Below, one piece after another: positions 63,069 through 64,000 of a DNA stretch of 64,000 nt. How positions within the stretch are numbered: the stretch's first letter is position 1; each line of letters starts with the position of its first letter. Source of the DNA: DASQYE01 sp035940775 (GTDB lineage: Bacteria > Acidobacteriota > Blastocatellia > Pyrinomonadales > Pyrinomonadaceae); contig DASZEN010000033.1 of assembly GCA_035940775.1 (NCBI GenBank), forward strand, positions 248,001 to 312,000. Reading direction: 5' to 3'. Made by a program: the position numbers and the translations under genes. The notes beneath the pieces were generated by a model, which was not told the origin of the DNA, did no database searches, and saw only the letters and a list, made by a program, of their open reading frames with translations.

Positions 63069-63542
63069 TCAGGACGAGACGGGGTCGCTCGCCCCTTCAG
63101 TCGAGACTATGTCCTGGCCGTGGAGCGCGGCGTGCATCGTATGCCAGGAGAGGCTGGCGCATTTGACGCGCGCCGGAAAATCACGCACGCCGGAAAAGAT
63201 CGTCAAGCGTCCGAGCCGGTTGGGCGTCGCTTCTTCGTCCAATTGGCCCGTCACCATCCTGTGAAACTCGTCGAACAGAATCTCCGCCTCCTGTTTGGTC
63301 TTCCCCTTGACGCTCTGCGTCATCATGCTCGCCGCCGCTTTGGAGATGGCGCACCCCTGCCCTTCAAAGCTCACGTCGCTGACGACCTCATCTTCGAGCA
63401 GCAGGTAGACGGTCAGTTGATCGCCGCACAGCGGATTATAGCCCTCGGCGGTGCGGTTGGCCCCCTCAAGCTTATGGTAATTGCGCGGCTTCTTGTTGTG
63501 ATCGAGGATGACCTGCTGGTAAAGCTCGCTTAGCTCAGACAT
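63069..63542 (-). CDS. sufU: SufU-type Fe-S/zinc sulfur-transfer protein
   Basis: A 157-residue NifU-like N-terminal-domain protein. Three conserved cysteines sit in NPLCGDQLTVYL, GQGCAISKAAASMM and RVKCASLSWHTMHAAL, and the Asp of GDQ is the extra zinc ligand of the SufU branch. It accepts sulfur from SufS in Fe-S cluster assembly. The start codon lies two bases after the sufS stop, so translation is coupled. The extended C-terminus (GQDIVSTEGASDPV) has no function that I can name. Confidence 0.93.
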   Translation of the reverse strand: MSELSELYQQVILDHNKKPRNYHKLEGANRTAEGYNPLCGDQLTVYLLLEDEVVSDVSFEGQGCAISKAAASMMTQSVKGKTKQEAEILFDEFHRMVTGQLDEEATPNRLGRLTIFSGVRDFPARVKCASLSWHTMHAALHGQDIVSTEGASDPVSS

Positions 63543-63544
63543 CT

Positions 63545-64000
63545 TTAGCTGAATACCTCTATGACTTTCTCGATGGCCTCGGCGAGCACGTCTACCTCGC
63601 GCTTCGTATTATAAAAAGCGAAGGAGGCGCGGGCGGTCGCGGGCACGTTAAAGCGCTTCATCACGGGCTGCGCGCAGTGATGACCGGCGCGCACGGCGAT
63701 TCCCTCCTGATCCAGGATGGTGCCGATGTCGTGCGGGTGAACGCCTTCGATGACGAAGGAGAGGACGCTCGCCTTCTCGCGCGCCGTGCCTATCAGGCGC
63801 ACGCCCTCTATGGAAGCGATTCTTGCGGTGGCGTAACGCAAAAGCTCTTGCTCGTAGGCGACCGCACGCTCGCGGCCGATCCCTGTCAGGTAATCGATGG
63901 ACGCGCCGAGGCCGATCTGCGAGGCGATGGCCGGTGTCCCCGCCTCGAACTTATTGGGCAGGCCCGCATAGGTCGTCTTCTCGAACGTGACGGTGCGAAT
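63545..64000 (-). CDS. sufS: SufS cysteine desulfurase, C-terminal part only
   Basis: The open frame enters from the window edge and ends at 63545, so about 151 C-terminal codons are visible. The segment includes FEAGTPAIASQIGLGASIDY, then VSFVIEGVHPHDIGTIL-type sequence and the conserved RAGHHCAQPVMKRF with the active-site Cys. It is a class V PLP enzyme that takes sulfur from cysteine. The PLP-binding lysine lies outside the window. Together with sufU it supplies sulfur for Fe-S clusters. Confidence 0.92.
   Translation of the reverse strand: MRTVTFEKTTYAGLPNKFEAGTPAIASQIGLGASIDYLTGIGRERAVAYEQELLRYATARIASIEGVRLIGTAREKASVLSFVIEGVHPHDIGTILDQEGIAVRAGHHCAQPVMKRFNVPATARASFAFYNTKREVDVLAEAIEKVIEVFS

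Overview
The window is about 58-60% GC and reads as a chromosomal segment of a non-model Gram-negative bacterium, most likely an acidobacterium (Blastocatellia-like). This placement is inferred from gene style, the outer-membrane polysaccharide export machinery, a SufS/SufU pair and menaquinone synthesis. It is not proven by any marker gene. No rRNA, tRNA, insertion sequence, phage gene or CRISPR array was found.

Positions 1 to about 36.1 kb, all on the minus strand, hold a very large capsule/exopolysaccharide locus. Transcription runs from high to low coordinates. The order is a Lys-rich small protein, a Wza-type export protein, a Wzc-type tyrosine autokinase, a glycosyltransferase, an FkbM methyltransferase, a Wzx flippase, a FemAB-like protein, a Wzy-type polymerase, a beta-helix protein, another glycosyltransferase, an AsnB-type amidotransferase, a two-domain oxidoreductase, a heparinase II/III-like protein, a third glycosyltransferase, the initiating phosphoglycosyltransferase and a NeuD/PglD acetyltransferase. 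A second block follows: a DegT aminotransferase, a membrane-anchored epimerase, a pectate-lyase-like beta-helix protein, an O-antigen ligase/polymerase, a tiny secreted Cys/Pro peptide with its own promoter and terminator, three TPR proteins (one fused to an SLBB export domain), a second copy of the Lys-rich small protein, UDP-glucuronate decarboxylase and a partial FHA-GAF protein. The two Lys-rich paralogues therefore sit near the two ends of the locus.

Positions 36.2-39.7 kb, still on the minus strand, hold regulators: a LuxR-type protein with an extra winged-helix-like N-terminus, a PilZ protein, a NarL-type response regulator and a REC-histidine kinase. They lie directly upstream of the polysaccharide genes and plausibly control them.

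Positions 40.3-56.0 kb hold a nearly complete reductive pyrimidine catabolism locus on the plus strand: PreT/PreA dihydropyrimidine dehydrogenase, dihydropyrimidinase, beta-ureidopropionase, an NCS1 nucleobase transporter, a class III aminotransferase suited to beta-alanine and an aldehyde dehydrogenase. A divergent acyl-CoA ligase lies at the left edge. Small membrane proteins of unknown function (two with zinc ribbons) and an OXA-type class D beta-lactamase lipoprotein are interleaved with the enzymes.

Positions 56.0-64.0 kb, minus strand, hold housekeeping genes: NnrD, a histidine phosphatase, a class III nucleotidyl cyclase, an SDR, exonuclease III, an M20 peptidase, MenC, SufU and the C-terminal part of SufS. 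The lowest-GC part of the window by eye is the Wzy-FemAB-Wzx-FkbM stretch (about 24.7-31 kb), which suggests exchange of serotype-type genes.
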